Of a stretch of DNA of 5,441 nt, positions 4,822-5,441 are shown in pieces. The stretch lies in contig JABWAN010000452.1 in the NCBI GenBank assembly GCA_013361015.1, positions 1 to 5,441 of the forward strand, in the 5' to 3' direction. The DNA is from Candidatus Zhuqueibacterota bacterium (GTDB lineage Bacteria > Zhuqueibacterota > Zhuqueibacteria > Zhuqueibacterales > Zhuqueibacteraceae). The notes beneath the pieces were generated by a model. It saw nothing but the letters and a program-made list of their open reading frames with translations. It was not told the origin of the DNA and made no database searches. Numbering within the stretch: position 1 is the stretch's first letter; each line of letters starts with the position of its first letter. A program made the position numbers and the translations under genes.

Positions 4822-5441
4822 ATGTCACACCTTATTCGTTTTGCTTTTTGTCTTTTGCTCTTTGCCCTTGGCCTCGGCTGTCAAAGCCGCGATGAGGCCA
4901 CAACCGAACACGAGCACGAAGGAACTTCCGTCACCTTGTGGACTGAGAAGACTGAGTTGTTTATGGAATATCCCGCGCTCATCGCCGGACAAGAGGCGGC
5001 CTTCGCCGTGCATCTTTCCGACTTGAAAGATTTCAAGCCGGTGACGAGCGGTAAGCTCACGTGCGTTTTCAAAAACGCTGCCGGCGGCGACTTGACCGTC
5101 GTTGCCGAATCACCAAGTTATCCCGGCATCTTCCGACCACTCGTGAAATTTTCCGAAGCCGGTGTTTATGATCTCGAGCTGCGGCTCGAAGGCGAACAAG
5201 TTGCGGACGTGATTCGCGTACCGAATGTGCGCGTCTTTGCCGATGAAGCCGCCATTCCGCACGCTGCAGAAGCCGCGGCGGGCGTAGAGTTGATCACGTT
5301 TCTCAAAGAGCAGCAATGGAAAATTGATTTCCGCACCGAGCCGGCGCAGACGCGCAAGCTCTCCGGCTCGGTCAAAGCCGTCGGTGAAATTTTGCCCAAG
5401 GCGCAGTGGCACGCCGAAGTGCCCGCGCTGGTGAATGGCGT
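4822..5441 (+). CDS. RND efflux periplasmic adaptor (CzcB/CusB type) lipoprotein, partial (3' end outside window)
   Basis: The frame is open from ATG 4822 to the right edge, giving 206 complete codons. Residues 1-19 are a hydrophobic export signal ending in LGLGC, so Cys20 is the probable acylation site (the lipobox is slightly atypical, with Gly at -3). EHEHE at 29-33 could bind metal. Residues about 38-140 alternate in beta-strand style (ALIAGQEAAFAVHLSDL at 52-68, AGVYDLELRLEG at 113-124) and look like an Ig-type domain. Residues 158-190 (ITFLKEQQWKIDFRTEP, then SGSVKAVGEILP) match the start of the CzcB/CusB membrane-fusion core, where the beta-barrel and lipoyl domains begin. The rest of the core is beyond the window. 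The protein would link an inner-membrane RND pump to the upstream TolC-like channel; the pump gene should follow downstream. Family assignment rests on motif style plus the adjacent CzcC-like gene. Confidence 0.87.
   Translation, partial: MSHLIRFAFCLLLFALGLGCQSRDEATTEHEHEGTSVTLWTEKTELFMEYPALIAGQEAAFAVHLSDLKDFKPVTSGKLTCVFKNAAGGDLTVVAESPSYPGIFRPLVKFSEAGVYDLELRLEGEQVADVIRVPNVRVFADEAAIPHAAEAAAGVELITFLKEQQWKIDFRTEPAQTRKLSGSVKAVGEILPKAQWHAEVPALVNG

Noticed and set aside
4742..5026. Forward frame of 94 codons overlapping the start of the adaptor gene
   Set aside because: It is out of frame with the adaptor, which has a good Shine-Dalgarno, a lipoprotein signal and family motifs.
1..5441. CRISPR array, tRNA, rRNA, complete insertion sequence or phage genes
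   Set aside because: No regularly spaced direct repeats, cloverleaf-like sequence, transposase or phage protein motif was seen. The only direct repeats are the Asp-box codons in the BNR gene and the short blocks of the 4744-4799 hairpin.

Overview
The window reads as a piece of chromosome from a Gram-negative bacterium, most likely of the FCB superphylum (candidate division KSB1, Calditrichota or Ignavibacteria-like). The clue is the partial reverse-strand protein at the left edge. It is built from Asp-box (BNR) repeats and ends in a FELAQNFPNPF-type segment, the hallmark of the C-terminal sorting domain of type IX secretion cargo in that group. The phylum assignment is an inference from one motif and general style, not from a marker gene.

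Layout: (1) positions 1-1139, reverse strand: a secreted repeat protein, GTG start, 3' end beyond the window. (2) 1140-1471: a divergent intergenic region with an ideal Shine-Dalgarno for gene 1, a pair of 10-bp inverted repeats that could bound a small MITE-like element, and an excess of TGCA words. (3) 1472-2785, forward: a stand-alone AAA_16/ORC-type P-loop ATPase with clear Walker A and B motifs. (4) 2949-3401, 3513-4757 and 4822 to the right edge, all forward: a probable heavy-metal efflux operon. It holds a His-rich small exported or membrane-anchored protein, a CzcC/CusC-type TolC-family outer-membrane factor, and the start of a CzcB/CusB-type periplasmic adaptor lipoprotein. The inner-membrane RND pump gene (CzcA/CusA type) is expected just beyond the right edge.

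The efflux genes would work together as a tripartite export duct: pump, adaptor and outer-membrane channel. The His-rich protein is a candidate periplasmic metal-binding accessory. The adaptor carries about 150 residues ahead of its recognisable core, predicted to contain an Ig-like beta domain, plus an HEHE motif just after the lipid anchor. A large near-perfect hairpin of about 56 nt spans the stop codon of the outer-membrane-factor gene and lies just upstream of the adaptor ribosome binding site; it is the most striking non-coding structure in the window.

The two genes that run off the window edges (reverse 1-1139 and forward 4822-5441) are as well supported as the internal ones. No RNA gene, CRISPR array, complete insertion sequence or phage gene was seen. 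Nothing here is clearly a novel defence or mobile system. The ATPase is an orphan with no recognisable partner in the window.
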